Of a stretch of 64,000 nucleotides of DNA, positions 1 to 11,843 are shown in pieces. The stretch spans positions 9,143,003 through 9,207,002 of the forward strand of contig JAJEKV010000006.1 of assembly GCA_021234155.1 (NCBI GenBank), given 5' to 3'. Below the pieces are notes generated by a model. That model was not told the DNA's origin. It ran no database searches and saw only the letters and a program-made list of their open reading frames with translations. This stretch comes from Isoetes taiwanensis. Its lineage: Eukaryota > Streptophyta > Lycopodiopsida > Isoetales > Isoetaceae. The position numbers and the translations under genes are program-made. Each line of letters opens with the position of its first letter. Position 1 is the first letter of the stretch.

Positions 1-228
1 TTCTTCTTCTCCTCTTCATCCTCTCCCTCATCATCTTCCTGGCCTTCCAGAAGAACATATCTGCAGAGTTTCTCAAAGGTTTTCCACTTATCCGAGGGAG
101 CCCTGTTTCCTTTAGGACGCTGAGGACAACCCAATGCTTTCCACTGTTGCCGAGCATGTATGATCTGGTCAGGATACGGGCTGCATTCAGTAAATGTCAC
201 AATGTCAGAGCATGAAAGTATCTCCTAA
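1..228 (-). CDS. possible partial exon, unknown protein, runs off the left edge
   Basis: The minus strand is open from the left window edge back to an in-frame TAG near 230. The translation reads SDIVTFTECSPYPDQIIHAR, continues with several Trp, Lys and Cys residues, and ends in an acidic run (EDDEGEDEEEK) at the window edge. No ATG lies in the frame, but an AG just after the stop could be a splice acceptor, so this would be an internal exon of a gene lying to the left. Even amino-acid use and the acidic tail look like coding, but I recognise no family. It could equally be a chance open frame or a gag fragment. Confidence 0.3.
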
Positions 229-259
229 CACCCGAAGGAAACAATAAATAGGAGGATGC

Positions 260-916
260 AGGGGGTTTCTCGACTTGCGAGTCGAGAATACCCACAGGAG
301 AGGAGAAAACATAGGAGAGACAAGGCCAGAGCGAAAGCACCACTCATTCCCAAATCCTTGCTTGCCCCGCCTCTTCGAACGATGCAACTTAGGATATAAA
401 CTAAGCGACATTACCCGTAGAGGCGGGGAAAGAAAGACTGGGAAGGCTCGATGCTTTCACTCTTCAACCATTAATCTCTAATGTTCTCTCTATTACCCTG
501 GAGTTTCTCGACTCGCGAGTCGGGAAAGTCAAGGAGCACAGGAGAGGAGAAGATTCAAGGGACTTTCTCGACTCGTGAGTCGAGAATACCCACAGGAGAG
601 GAGAGAACATAGGAGAGTGAAGGCCAGAGCGAAAGCACCGCTCATTCCCAAATCCTTGCTTGCCCCAACGATGCAACTTAGGAAATAAACTAGGCGACAT
701 TGCCCGAAGAGGCGGGGGAAGAAAGGATGGGAAGGCTCGATGCTTTCACTCGTCAACCATTAATCTCTTATGTTCTCTCTATTGCCCTGGGGTATCTCGA
801 CTCGCGAGTCGAGAAAGTCAGAGGAGCACAGGAAAGGCGAAGTATGAAAGGACTTTCTCGACCCTTCATACTTTACTTTTCTTTACTTCTCTGGGGTTTC
901 TCGACTCGAGTCGAGA
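260..916. repeat. two ~290-bp tandem units bounded by 20-bp GC palindromes
   Basis: The palindrome TCTCGACTCGCGAGTCGAGA is perfect at 795-814. Near-copies lie at 268-287, 506-525 and 566-585, and a shortened form without the central CG at 899-916. A half copy is at about 856-862. Between them two long units (about 268-565 and 566-855) match each other closely. Each holds the same purine-rich stretch, an 'aaatccttgcttgcccc' segment and a 'ttaatctctaatgttctctc'-like segment. The second unit lacks about ten bases after 'gcttgcccc'. Short open frames here are by-products of the repeats. Another partial palindrome is at about 1,541. Confidence 0.8.
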
Positions 917-1161
917 AAGCGAGAGGAACAGGGAATCGGATGCGGGGCTTTCGACTCTTCGAAATCGGTGAAACCCCCAATCGTAGACGCGAATTTACCT
1001 TATGTAGTTGGCACTTGCCGCTATTGTGTTCTCGGGCGGGCTAATATGGCGAAGCTCACAGGCGGTGGCCGAAGAACTCTGCACTCTCGTTTGGAATATC
1101 TGTCCTTGATCCTTTGCGGCACTTCCTTTTTCGTCTACAATACTTGCACTGCCCTCACTGA

Positions 1162-1374
1162 ATGCTGGCCTTCCACAACCCAAAACCTAACGTCTTTTCC
1201 CTTCAGGTCTTCCTCAGACTTCCAGCTGAACAACTCGTCGGTCGATCTGCTGAATGGTATGACATCCGCAGCATTGGATCTCGCAAATGGGATGTCGCAC
1301 CATCAAGTTCGAAATCTCCAAAGATGTGTGCTTTGATTAAATTCCCCGTGGTTGAACAAGACGGCATCTCCTGA
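1162..1374 (+). pseudogene. possible retrotransposon gag remnant
   Basis: A 70-codon open stretch contains EQLVGRSAEWYDI, which resembles the 'L.G.A..W(Y/F)D' core of retrotransposon gag proteins. It has no neighbouring protease or RT, and another frame (968-1336) is open through the same bases. The evidence is therefore only a short motif. The flanking 1,375-2,170 holds no frame I can assign. Confidence 0.2.
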
Positions 1375-2929
1375 TGGGCAAACCTTCAAAAGCCTCCTGA
1401 TGTCCAAATAGCTCCGGCTGTGTGATATCCCTAATGGATATCTTGGTGCCGGCTCCATCTTCCGGGCCCCTCTCGTGATTTCTCATCTGCTCATCTGGAT
1501 CCAAGAATTGAGAGTCGACCCACGTGTGTGAGACTAGCAGTTTCTCGACTCACGAATACGAATGCTGCCAGCACGCCTGTGGTTAGTCGCTGGGAGGCCT
1601 CCACCCAAAAACCGGACGCCCCCCTTCGCTCTATCCTCCGAAGATGGTTCGGCTCACCTGGCACTCACCCGGACATGAGGGCATTGGCTGGGTATGACTT
1701 TACAATCAAGCAGTCGAGAATGCACAAAGGCCGCAGCAGGTTGGGTAAGACGGTATCTCCACCGCGATTCGAGAATTCAACCAGCCGGCATCCCTAGTGT
1801 ACACTCCCTCCGTTCCATCTCGCCATCGAGAAATTCCCGACCGCCATCTCGATCCAGAAGGCATGTACTTCCCCGGATTGTTGGCAAGCCGAGGCATTCT
1901 CACTCGCCCGGTCATGAGTTGGTTCCCGTCTGCACCTCTCCCCGGCAGGGGAGGATATAGCCGTGGTTGGAATTGCAAAATTACGTTAGAAGCAATTCCT
2001 ATTCTTAGTTCATAGAAACATTCATTCATAGTTATGTTCTGTTATGAAATATTCATAGACAGTTTTGCAATTTCTTTTGTGAATCATTCATAGTAATGTT
2101 CTGTTACTGCTCTGCAATATTGTTCTTCCTATCACCTGAGGATTCTTCCTTATCTGAAGATTTCTAATTCGGTTGCTTGCCACTAGTCTTGCCACTACTC
2201 ACTTATGCCTGTACAAGGTATTCAATTAAACAAAAACTAAGAAAAAGAAAACAAAAACAAAAAACAAAACAAAAGGAAAACAGAAAACAGAGACAACATG
2301 TGAAACAGAGTGAAACAGTTTGGACAAATGAGAACATATTAAAAAAACATACCTGGGAGATTTGTTGAATGAGGAGGAAGCTCCTGTGTTCGATTCCATG
2401 TGGCTACAGGTGTTTGCAAAGCGAGAATAAGGATTTGTCGGGCTGGAAATTGTGTCAGGGGATATTAAGAGCCTCTAATAAAAGAATATAAGTAAGAGTG
2501 CAGTAAAGGACTTACAAAAAACTAAAAAGAAACAGTAAAAGAAGCTAAAAACTTACAGAGAATAACCTCACTTTCTTCTTAGGCAGTAACGCCCGCTCGA
2601 ACACTCGAATCTACGAAAACCCTAAGTTGATGCGTCGCGATCCGTCGACCACCTGTCATAAAAAGACGCCGAATTGGTTGAATAGATCGATCGCCAAGGG
2701 GAGCTCAAGATGGAATAGAAAAACGTAATGAGAAAGGGGATGAATGGGTCATGGGAAGAGGAAGAGGGTGCGCTTATTTCGGGCGCACCCTCGAACCCCG
2801 ATAAAGTTGCCATTATGACACCCCCTGTCACGTGGGGGGCATGCCATCCGTGACCGGGCATCCGGATTGTCGACGTGGCCATGTCGTGTCGTCACGACCA
2901 ATGCCACGTGGACATAATAATGCTTTCAA
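1375..2929. other. no gene recognised; A-rich tract and telobox-like word
   Basis: Bases 2,225-2,300 are almost pure A and C/G-interrupted A runs. At about 2,612-2,622 an 'aaaaccctaag' telobox-like word occurs; such words are common in plant promoters. An 86-codon minus frame at 2,622-2,882 is rich in Ser and Pro and has no family signal. I call no gene here. Confidence 0.5.
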
Positions 2930-3165
2930 TGGCTCCAATATTTTAATGGTTTTAATGGTTCATGGTTTTAATGGTTATTGGTTATAATGTTTTTAATGGT
3001 TAATGGTTCCAATGGTTATAATGTTTTAATGTTTTTAATGGTTATATGGTTTCAATGTTTTTAATGGTTATATGGTTGTAATGTTTTTAATGGTTCTCAT
3101 GGTTTAAATTATTTTAGTGGTTTAGATTGATTTAATGGTTTTAATGGTTGTATATGGTTTTAATG
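2930..3165 (+). repeat. degenerate (AATGGTTTT)n simple repeat
   Basis: About 25 variants of 'aatggtttt' / 'taatggtta' follow each other without interruption. The array ends directly at the start of the open part of the DUF7869-like relic. Confidence 0.85.
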
Positions 3166-3166
3166 T

Positions 3167-6100
3167 GTGCTCTTTCATTCAGGAGCATGTGAGATGAGCA
3201 AAATGGAGCCAAGGAAGCCCAAAGACAGACATTGCCCTAGGCTCCAATGGAGGAAGATGGCTCGCTTATTGTTGCACCCTTGCAACGAGACGGTATTTGC
3301 AGAGGGCATCATAACCGCAGTTGATCCTTTTGATAGTATGAATGATGAAAGGCTGAGAGATGATCATCTTGAGTTGGCATTGTGAAGCTTCTTATCCAAG
3401 TTGACACAATCATGTCCCGTGGAAGCTCTAGTGATTGCATTGTGTGCTCGCTTGTTGGAGTCCCAAACACGCTTAAGATGGCCAATAAGATATATTACAC
3501 ACAAGAATGGTGAGAGTTTGGAAGGCCCTATTGAACTAGATAGCCCAAGGCCCACCCCAGGCTATGTGGAAGATTTGGTGGTGGATGAGCAGCCTTTGAT
3601 CACAAGGAAGAGGTGCTATGTTTTTCATAAAAGGCAGCCAAGGGTGCCCAAGAGGCCTAGAAGTGACAAATATTTAGAAAGGATGGAAAGCATGGCCCCA
3701 ACCAAAGAAAACCTGGAGGCAATTAGGGGACAAGAGTGTTGCAACCTAGATTGCACAAATCCAAAGATGGGTGGATGACCTAGTACGATAAGGTCCCAAT
3801 ACATTGGACAAAAGATAGGATTAATTTCATCTACTCCTTGTGTAGAAATTCCAGCTATGATGAAAACACAGGAAGGTTACTATATCAATTGAGGGGCCCG
3901 AAGGTATGTATGAGAGCATTGAGATGGATTCTTGGCGTGAGCAAGTCTTCATTCTACGACATCGAGCAAAGGTTAGAAAAGGGGCACAATTTGTTCCAAC
4001 ATGGCAATGCACTCACTTTGAAACCCAGAGCAAACACTCTCAAGGCCATTGCGCCTTCGAGAGCTTTGTGAGATACATGTCTCAATCTATGCCCCACAAG
4101 TCGGAAGGAACGACGAAAGCACGGTGCGCGTGGTGCAAAAGGGTGTTGCCACAACACTATATCCAAAAAAGAGTGCCTTAAAGAGGTCAACTCCATCCTA
4201 GAAACTACTGGAGATAGGCCTCTTTCTCAATCACATTTCAGCAAGTTATGGAGCACTCACTTCGGGACGTGAGTGTCCCGCAACACATGCCTTTCTCAAA
4301 GTGCAATACTTGCATTCAACTCAAGGATACACTTGCATCAACCGCAATAGAGAAAGAAAGAATGGCAATTAGGAGCAATTTGCATCATCAAAGGGACCAA
4401 ATATAATGTAGACAAATTTGTATTGGCAAGGGAGAACATTTTCTCGATGCGCGAGCGGATTTTTGTGTATAATTCATGATAAGATGGATCAACACAAGAC
4501 TTTCTTGCCAAAGCTAGATCCTTTACCCAAGCGTTGTCAAAACGCTTTTCATATGAAAGTAAGTCTGGCGGGTGTCTTAACACATGGACATGGAACTGGA
4601 ACCTATGGTCATTTTGTGCTTGATCTATAGAGGGATGATCCAAACTTCCATGTGAGCTCTATTTTCAAGTGCTTGAGAACACTAGAGAAAGGATCGATAG
4701 AAGGGAGGAGGTATTCCCCATCAGCACCCATTTTTGAGGCTTTGATGGATGATCAACCACTTTGTTACCAAAGGCAGATAAAAAAGCTCACATCCAAGGT
4801 GTCCAGTGAATCGAGCTATGTGTTCAATTGGACAACTGTTGGAAAGAAAACAACCCGGGGGGTTCACCTAGATTATGGGGTATGAAACATGTGAGTGCAC
4901 CAAATGGGTTTTTTTATTGCCTCTCTAGTACCGTATACATAAGAAAAATATAAGGTTTTTATAGTTTGAATGACGTACGGATACTAAAGGGAGTGTGATG
5001 GTGTCAGTGTTTGATTCGTATTCATATTGTAAGGGTACGTCATTTTTGGTGAGCATCTACTGTTGGGGATTCTGTGATAATACGATATGACTATGATAAT
5101 ATATATTATATATATATAAAATAATAGAGATATCGTATATGTATGGAAGGGGTTGTCAAGTAAAAGTGTTTTGGGCAAGTAATTATATGATATGGGCTGC
5201 ATTCTTTTATAAATAATGTAGTCGTATACAAAGGGTTTTTCATATGGAACGGTCGTATACAATGGGTTTTTTAGCAACCTAAGGAACGCACATGGCATAT
5301 ATACCTATAATAGAGGTGAATCCCCCGGGGAAAACAAGAATAGATGGATGTTTGGGGCAATGTCATACTTGACAGCAGTGGTATTCAAAGTTGTGAAAGT
5401 GGGATTCATGATGGTTGGGCATACGCATGATGATATAGATGCATTCTTTGGAACTTTCTCCACCAACCTCAAGAGAGAAAACGTGACTAGTCTCCCTGAA
5501 CTAGTGGATGTGTTTGAGAGCTGCATTGACCGCAACCCAATGGCTTTCTTGATGGATGAGGTTGCAAATTGAAAATCATTTGTCGAGGGATACTTGCTAG
5601 ATGGTAAGGATCAGTTGACATGACACACAAAGCCACTTCAGTTCAAGTTTTGGGTTAGGGATGGAATACCAATCATGCAATATAAGTGGAGACCAGGTGA
5701 CAAGTTGTGGATGCCTCAGTATAAGGAATCGAGTTGTGGCAACGGGTGTCATTGGTGAAGTTCTCATTCTTAAAGGGCAGCTAAAAAACCACTACCTCCC
5801 TTCAAGACTGTTAAAGACTCTAGCCAACTAGTGAAGGGCATCAAGGATTATATAACGCGACCGGATGATGTTCAAATGGAAAGCACACCTCCACTCTTAA
5901 GAAAAAATCACATGGACTCCTAATCACGTCATCGAGAAAGTTGTGACATGCTTAGAAACCGAACAACCATGTGGGAGGGAGCCGAGAGACGGTTCTCTGC
6001 CGCAGTCTAGATGGGAGGGTTCTCAAGAGCAAGCACGCCTAAGAATGTTCATTTGGGTCCCAACAAAGGTTCCAAGTGGTTTGTGGGAAGTAAGGCCTCA

Positions 6101-6515
6101 AAGCCGGGCGTGGTTTGATCTTCCCGAGTGGGATCCCTTTGAGGACATCAAGGACGGATACTTTGTGCTAGTAAGGCCTGATGATGAGGATTGTCCAATA
6201 TGGTTAGGGGTGCACTCTCCATGTAACCACCACTATGGTTGATGGAGAGGAGTTAAGTCCCGGATTCCAAATTCAATATTGGGAGCCCATTGGAAGACAC
6301 AAGAAGGGCAACTTGAAGGAGCAATACAATCGAATCGCTGGGAGAAGAAGTGGAGGGCAAATCATGCTGATCCTCAAAGGAGGAATTGGTGGTGTGTGGT
6401 ATGGTCATATCCAAGTTCTCACATTGCAAAGGACAACACACACAAGATCCCAAAAAGGGAGATGGACAAAGCCATGAGCAACCTCCATGCTATATCATTG
6501 TATGAGGGTAGATAA
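3167..6515 (+). pseudogene. broken DUF7869-like protein gene (transposon-associated family)
   Basis: Open pieces on the plus strand can be read in order. 3,167-3,385 and 3,401-3,778 give a basic N-terminal part ending in a Cys pair (ECCNLDC). 3,838-4,071 contains GRLLYQLRGPKVCMRALRW, like the conserved 'V.G..VC...F' block that precedes DUF7869. 4,652-4,885 is less conserved. 5,348-5,572 has the diagnostic MVGHTHDDIDAFF motif. 5,943-6,242 has GYFVLVRPDDEDCPIWLG, and 6,235-6,515 holds the C-terminal part in two overlapping frames. Known: DUF7869 proteins occur as repeated, transposon-like families in plants and animals, and the His-Thr-His-Glu/Asp-Asp-x-Asp motif is their hallmark; their biochemistry is not established. 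Several stops and frame changes show it is dead. A candidate intron of about 390 bases separates two blocks. Confidence 0.6.
4881..5272 (+). other. candidate intron or AT-rich insertion inside the DUF7869-like relic
   Basis: The segment starts with GTATGA and ends after a T-rich run at TTTTTTAG. It is much richer in AT than the coding pieces on either side and has stops in all plus frames. This fits a spliced intron, but an inserted AT-rich sequence cannot be excluded. Confidence 0.4.
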
Positions 6516-6928
6516 TATTGAGAAGCTTAAAAACTTTCTCAACTAGTGGTTTGTAAAATTTATGAGGAAAACAAGTTACCCCATTCTTTGTGTGTGATGT
6601 GTAATTCTATTCAAGCAATCAATTCAGAAAATTTTTTTCTATAGTGTGAGTCCCATTTTTAGTCCGAGTCCCAAAATTTGAGATTTGACCCACTTTAATT
6701 AAATGCAACTTGTGTATTAAAAATAGCATAACTTGTGATTTAAGACTCCGATCTATATGATCTTACCTTTGATGGAAAGATCTCATCCTCTTTTACAATA
6801 GCTCTGAAAGGCTCATTCTCATTTGGATCATCACAAAAAAGTTATGATCATTTCCATTAAAATACCCCCAAAACTAGGGGCATTTTGTTAATTTTAGCAA
6901 AACATAAGGGTATTTCAGAGTTTTTCCC

Positions 6929-7012
<84 letters not shown>

Positions 7013-7350
7013 TACTTAAACATTGTCAAGATGCTTCCTCTCGAATGGTTATAGCTAGAACATGTATGTCTCGAGTTCGAGACAGTTCAGAGTCGCACTA
7101 TGTATAGATCCATCCCATGGCAAATTCTAAATAAAGGGAATTGCTTACACGAGATTGAGAAATTCTATGGTTTTGCAAAACATGAGCATGCATAGTCCCG
7201 CAAAACTAACACACATCACTAAGCCCGGTCACATGGCATGTTTCAAGTGGAGAATCGTAGATGGGGCCTCCATCTACGAACATAGATAAGGTTAGAGGAT
7301 TCCACCAAATGATTCCATGAATTTCTAGAACATGTTCAAGAAAGGAGTCC
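6516..7350. other. no gene; contains a microsatellite
   Basis: Stops occur in all frames and no conserved motif is visible. The only structure is the ATT array at 6,930-7,013. Confidence 0.6.
6930..7013 (+). repeat. (ATT)n microsatellite
   Basis: About 27 uninterrupted ATT units. Confidence 0.95.
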
Positions 7351-7957
7351 CTCTTTCAATTGTCGGCCCGTGAAGATCGCGGATTGAAAGCCCCTAAATT
7401 TTGTTGCATATGGCCATGCCTATCGACAAAGAAACAAAATTTCAAACAATGCGTAAGAATTTGGAGCAAAGCTAGAACCGGGAAGTCGGGCCATCCGGTG
7501 GTGCCTACAAGATTTGATCACGTAAAGTTCCACCTTCTCGCTATGAAGTTTGAACCACAAGAACGAACTTCATGAAAGCACAATTATTAGAGATACAAGG
7601 AACCTAAGGAGGAAACAGAGGCTAATCATTAAAATTTAATTTTCCTGGATCTTGAAACCATGGGAAAGTTACAAAAGCCTCCATTTTGGGAAGTAACATA
7701 AAAAGGCTAACTAAGTATGTGCAACCACGGGCAAGGGTGGTTTGTTGCAGAGGCATTATTGACCATCAGGAAGACCGAACCCCATGAATGGGAGGCTTAC
7801 ATCAGAAGTAAACTCCACCTATGCGAAATTACTCAAAGCATACCCTAACTGGCAAAGACCCATGGCCAACCGCCAAGGATTGGGGGTCGAAAGAAGAGGG
7901 GCAGCTAGCTCAAGGTGTCTTTCCATGAAGCCATGAAAGATAAAATGTGAGGGAGGG

Positions 7958-8252
7958 TGATGTGGTTGCCTAGTTGGCAATTTGATGATGTGTCAGCCAA
8001 GTGATGACATGGTGGCTAGGTGCCATGTTGGCCATCAGCCTAGGTAGCAAAATACAAAATTGAAAAGTCGCATGGAAAAATGAAAGGTGGAGATGATGTG
8101 CCGATGATGTAGCATTGACGTGGCAAGGGGGCTATAAATATGTAAACCACGCTGGAATTATTCCAACGAGAACCATATGCAATAAAGATTTTCTTTCGGC
8201 TATCTTGGTGTTTCTTCATAGTGTTACTTTTCTCCAGAGCAAGGGCTCGACA
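7958..8252 (+). repeat. LTR of gypsy family B
   Basis: The LTR begins TGATGTGG after a purine run (gagggaggg, 7,947-7,957) and ends in ...GCTCGACA. It has a TATA box (ctataaat, 8,132-8,139) and an AATAAA signal at 8,181. A primer-binding site follows. Internal sequence lies on both sides, so this is one LTR shared by two partial elements, as in a tandem copy. A related LTR is at 37,312-37,586 (minus) and a truncated one at 13,715-13,830 (minus). Confidence 0.65.
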
Positions 8253-8258
8253 TAATTG

Positions 8259-8273
8259 TGGTGCAATCGGGAA
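8259..8273 (+). promoter_or_regulatory. candidate primer-binding site of gypsy B
   Basis: TGGTGCAATCGGGAA starts six bases after the LTR end. The matching sites at about 13,691-13,708 and 37,288-37,305 (both minus) read TGGTGCATTGGCCGGGAA and TGGTGCACTGGCCGGGAA. These resemble, but do not exactly match, the TGGCGCCGTTGCCGGGGA type used by many plant gypsy elements. Confidence 0.5.
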
Positions 8274-9199
8274 ATTAATCGTGGTGCTCGTGAAGGAGCT
8301 TTGTTCAAGAAAGTCGACAACATCGAAAGAGAAAGGGAGCTAAGCCATGGTAAAAGGAAAACCGGGCCAACTCCCTCCATCGATGTATGTATATGCGAAG
8401 AATGTAATCCAAGGAAGAGCAACGATAAGGTTGTGGAAAGGCAAGGACGAGAAATCTAGAATTACGATTTAAAACAACGAAAAGAGAATTATGCCATGAA
8501 GATATATATTTTCTTAGGGTGTCAAATGCGCCATCCCTTTAAATTCAAAAAGGCACAAATTCGACAAGATCAACAGAACCTACCTCAATAACCCCAATTC
8601 AAGCACTAAGTATAGTTGCAAGGATGGAAATTTTGAAATATCTAAAATTTTATCCAAGAGATTTTGTTGTCCTTGATGCATGGTTGCAAGCTAGAGCGAA
8701 TTAGATTGCTCTATGTTGGAAATAGAACTGAATTACCAACTCAATAACAATTGTTGAAAAAGGAAAGAAAGCTCGATGGAAAGTCAAGTTATCCAAAAAA
8801 AAAGATGAACGAAGGGCAAATGTGAAGGAGATAAGGTAAAAGAATAACCTCCTTATGTTTTTGAAGTCGAGAAGGCGACATAAAGTTAAACGAGGAGCCA
8901 AACTAAAGTGGTTGGCAAAAGCAATATGTCGAAAGTCTAGAACCACCCCAAGTGGTGGAATTGAATTTGGGAATGGATGAAGAGCCAAGAGTGTGAGAAT
9001 AGGAGTTCAACCGCCAAAAGAAGAGAGGCATCGGTATCATGTCCTATTTGAGTCTACAAAGACGCTTTTGCATGGAGTTATAAAGATTTATGGGAACCAA
9101 GCCAATTTTAGCCAATATCGAATAAGGAAAATTGGTACCTAGTGCACAATGCAAGTAGATAACGAAGCCACCGGATGAACCCCAACTACAAAGAAAGCT

Positions 9200-9957
9200 T
9201 GAAATAAGAGATTAATAACTTGATGAAAGTACGATTCATCATTGCAATAGAAGGAAGCGAGTGGTTGTTCCAATAGTGATAGTCTACAAGAAAATTGGAA
9301 AGATCGAGTTTGTGTAGACTATCTGGAATTGAATGCCGCTACGGTGAAAGATGGATTCCCAATACCCTTCACCGATGCAAGATAGATGAAGTGGCAAAGC
9401 CACGAGCTATACTCTTTATGGATGGATTCAATGGTTACAACCAGTGTCAATCGCCTTTGAAGATCAAGAAAAAGACCGCTTTTGTAACCGAAAGGGGCTG
9501 CTATATGTACAAAGTAATGCCATTCTCGTTTGTGTAATGCACCAAAGAACTTTCCAACGGGTCGGGATCGTAGCATTTAAAGATTTCTTAAAGACTTCAT
9601 GGAAGTCTTTCTAGACCACCCAAGACGATAGCAAACCATGTGGAACATCTAAGAAATTGGAGAAGTGTTTTCCCAAATGTCGAGATGTATGTTTGAAGTT
9701 GAAAGGGCGAATGTCGAGACAAAACATGGCAAAAGGATTGGCGATTGGCAAGAGATCCGTGGAAGGTGAAGATCATTAAAGAGTTGCCACCATCAAGGAA
9801 GTGAAGCAATTGCAAGCATTCCCCGGGCATGTGGGATATCATCAAGATTCATCCGATGGTATACGATTTGGCTCTTCTAACGACTAATCTCTTGAAGAAA
9901 GAGGTGGAGTATAAATGGAGTAAGGAATGTCAAGAAGCCTTTGAAGCATTCTTTTGA
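9200..9957 (+). pseudogene. gypsy B reverse transcriptase remnant, left arm
   Basis: Fragments show the order of a gypsy RT: VCVDYLELNAATVKDGFPIP, then ILFMDGFNGYNQ, then KTAFVTERGCYMYKVMPF. Further on come 'GMWDI' and, in the spacer, KYKW-like 'YKWSKECQEAFEAF' from the start of the RNase H region. Frameshifts and stops separate the blocks and the YxDD box is destroyed, so no activity is expected. Confidence 0.75.
9858..9955 (+). other. 98-bp spacer at the centre of IR-a
   Basis: The left arm word 'gggcatgtgggatatc' (9,826-9,841) is mirrored by 'gatatcccacatgccc' just after 9,970. The 98 bases between the arms are unique gypsy RT/RNase H coding sequence belonging to the left arm, so the fold-back point lies inside pol. 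Confidence 0.75.
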
Positions 9958-9999
9958 TGAATCTTCTGGATATCCCACATGCCCTGTGAACGCTTGTAA

Positions 10000-10886
10000 T
10001 TGCTTCACTTCCTCCAGGTGGCTCTTTTAATGATCTTTATCTTCCCCGATCTACCGCCAACTTTTTTCACAATACCCATTCCAACAACATGCCCCTTTCA
10101 ACTCCTATATTTTAGAGAATTTAGCTTAAATTCCATACTTTGACATTTCGTAAAACACTTTTCCAGCTTTTTCGATGTTCCACATGGTCGCTTGCCTCAG
10201 AAAACACTTCCATGAAGTCTTTAAGAAATCTTTAAATGTTGCAACCACGACTTTTTTGAGGTTGGAAAGTTGTTGGTGCATTATGCAACCCGAATGGCAT
10301 TACTTTGTACATATAGCAGTCCCCATTCGACATAAAAAGCGCTTTTTCTTGATCTTCAAGAGCAATTGACACCTAGTGTAACCACCTCAATCCATCCATA
10401 AAAGAGTATAGCTCGTGGCCCGCCACTTCATCTAATACTACATCTGGAAGGGTACCGGGAATCTATCTTTACAAGAAGAGCGGCATTCAATTTCGATAGT
10501 CCACACAAGCTCGATCTTTCCGCTCATCTTGTGGACTATCACTATTGGAGACAAATAATCCTTTCCCTCGATTGTAATGATGAATCCCGCCAATAAGTTA
10601 TCAATTCTCTTTTTACCGCTATCAGAAGTTGGGGTTCATCTCGTAAGCTCGATGTCTTACAAGTTGTGCATTAGATACCAATCAGACTGATATTGGCTCA
10701 AAGTTGGCTTATTCCCCACAAATCTTTTATAATTCCATGCAAAAACGCCTTTGGGCTCCAAATAGGACATGAAATTGATGCCTCTCTTCTTCCCAGGAGT
10801 TGAGCCCTACTCTCATCACTCTTGGCTCTTCCTTTATTTACAAATTCAATTCCACTATCACGGTGGAACCCGTGACTTTTCGACAT
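10000..10886 (-). pseudogene. gypsy B reverse transcriptase remnant, right arm
   Basis: On the minus strand this segment gives the same RT blocks as 9,200-9,857, preceded by 'KDLWGIS' (near 10,710), which corresponds to the 'F.W.YKDL..I' part upstream of gypsy RT. There are several frame changes. It pairs base for base with the left arm over about 500 bases. Confidence 0.7.
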
Positions 10887-11162
10887 ATTGTTTTGCCAAC
10901 TAATTTGTAAGTCGGGTTCTCGCTTTAACTTTATGTCGCTTCCTCAAAAAGAATAAGGAGGGTACTCTTTTTAACTTATCTCCTTCCTCACATTTGCCCT
11001 TTGGTTCCTCCTTTTTTTTGATAACTTCAAGGCTTTCCATCGAGCTTTCTTTCCTTAGCAATTGTTGTTGTGGTGGTTCTAGTTATATTTCCACCATAGA
11101 GTAGTCTAATTCTGCTTCTAGCATTCAACCATTCATCAAAGACAACATTTGAAGTGTCATCC

Positions 11163-11843
11163 CTATCGAGGTCGAGTTGTAAACCCTTGTATCCTTTTTT
11201 CTTCTTCTGCTACAAAGAGCCGCTCTTGTTCCTCATCATCCGACAATTCTTCTTCCTCATCATCACCGAAATTCATATCGCTATCGATCTCTTGGACTCG
11301 GCCCACCAATAAATCTAGAGAGATATGCACTTTTATAGAAACCGCATTGTTTCCATCTCTTATGGTAAATAATCCAATTAACAAGTCGTGGCTTGGCTTC
11401 GCTTGCATTAATCAAGGTCTTCCCAAAGAGTAGAGGATAGACCAATGCTCCATCACCATTTTTAGGACCACATAGTCCACGAAAACATGATGCCGCCTAT
11501 CGCTGTCTCAGATTCAAGATAATGCCAATTGGCTTCACACGCCGTTGGTTGGCCATCTTCACCACAAAATGTACCGAACTAGTTCGTACAGCTAGCTTCT
11601 ACATATTGACGCTGACCCCCTATCAATGGTGCAATTCCGCATCAATTTGCCATTTATTTCCAAATCCAAACACGATGAACTCATATCCGCAATTACTGGC
11701 CATGCTGAATTTACGACTTCTTTTTTGCCCTTCAATGCGGTCATCATGACCTTTCTACATCCTGGTGCCAAATTCAAGAGTTGTCCAAAGATAATAGATG
11801 GCTTGACGTATCCCCTTCCAAGTTGTAAATCTTCTTGTATCAT
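11163..11843 (-). pseudogene. gypsy B aspartic protease region remnant
   Basis: Minus frames contain INGKLMRNCTIDRGSA near 11,630-11,680, matching INGTLIRNCTIDGGSGVN of the gypsy C protease in this window; the active-site-like DGGS is changed to DRGS. Downstream, 11,163-11,408 contains a 'GLFTIRDGNNAVSIKVHI' block and an acidic stretch (DDEEEELSDDEE), also parallel to gypsy C. Broken by frameshifts. Confidence 0.65.

Larger units (their letters stand above)
7360..9857 (+). mobile_element. gypsy family B, left arm of inverted duplication IR-a
   Basis: This arm reads plus strand in the order: 3' internal region (7,360-7,957), LTR (7,958-8,252), primer site, a short 5' internal piece, then a decayed RT. 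It matches the reverse complement of 9,956 to about 14,340. Between about 8,644 and 8,743 it lacks roughly 2.25 kb of gag and protease that the right arm keeps (about 11,080-13,330). Both arms are full of stops. Inference: an old gypsy copy that was duplicated head to head and then decayed separately. Confidence 0.75.

Noticed and set aside
260-916. CRISPR-like array of palindromic repeats
   Set aside because: Repeat spacing is irregular (30-240 bases), the sequence between them is itself repeated, and the context is a plant genome without cas genes.
275-1044. Several 68-114-codon frames in the first kilobase
   Set aside because: They repeat with the ~290-base tandem units on both strands and reflect repeat composition, not genes.
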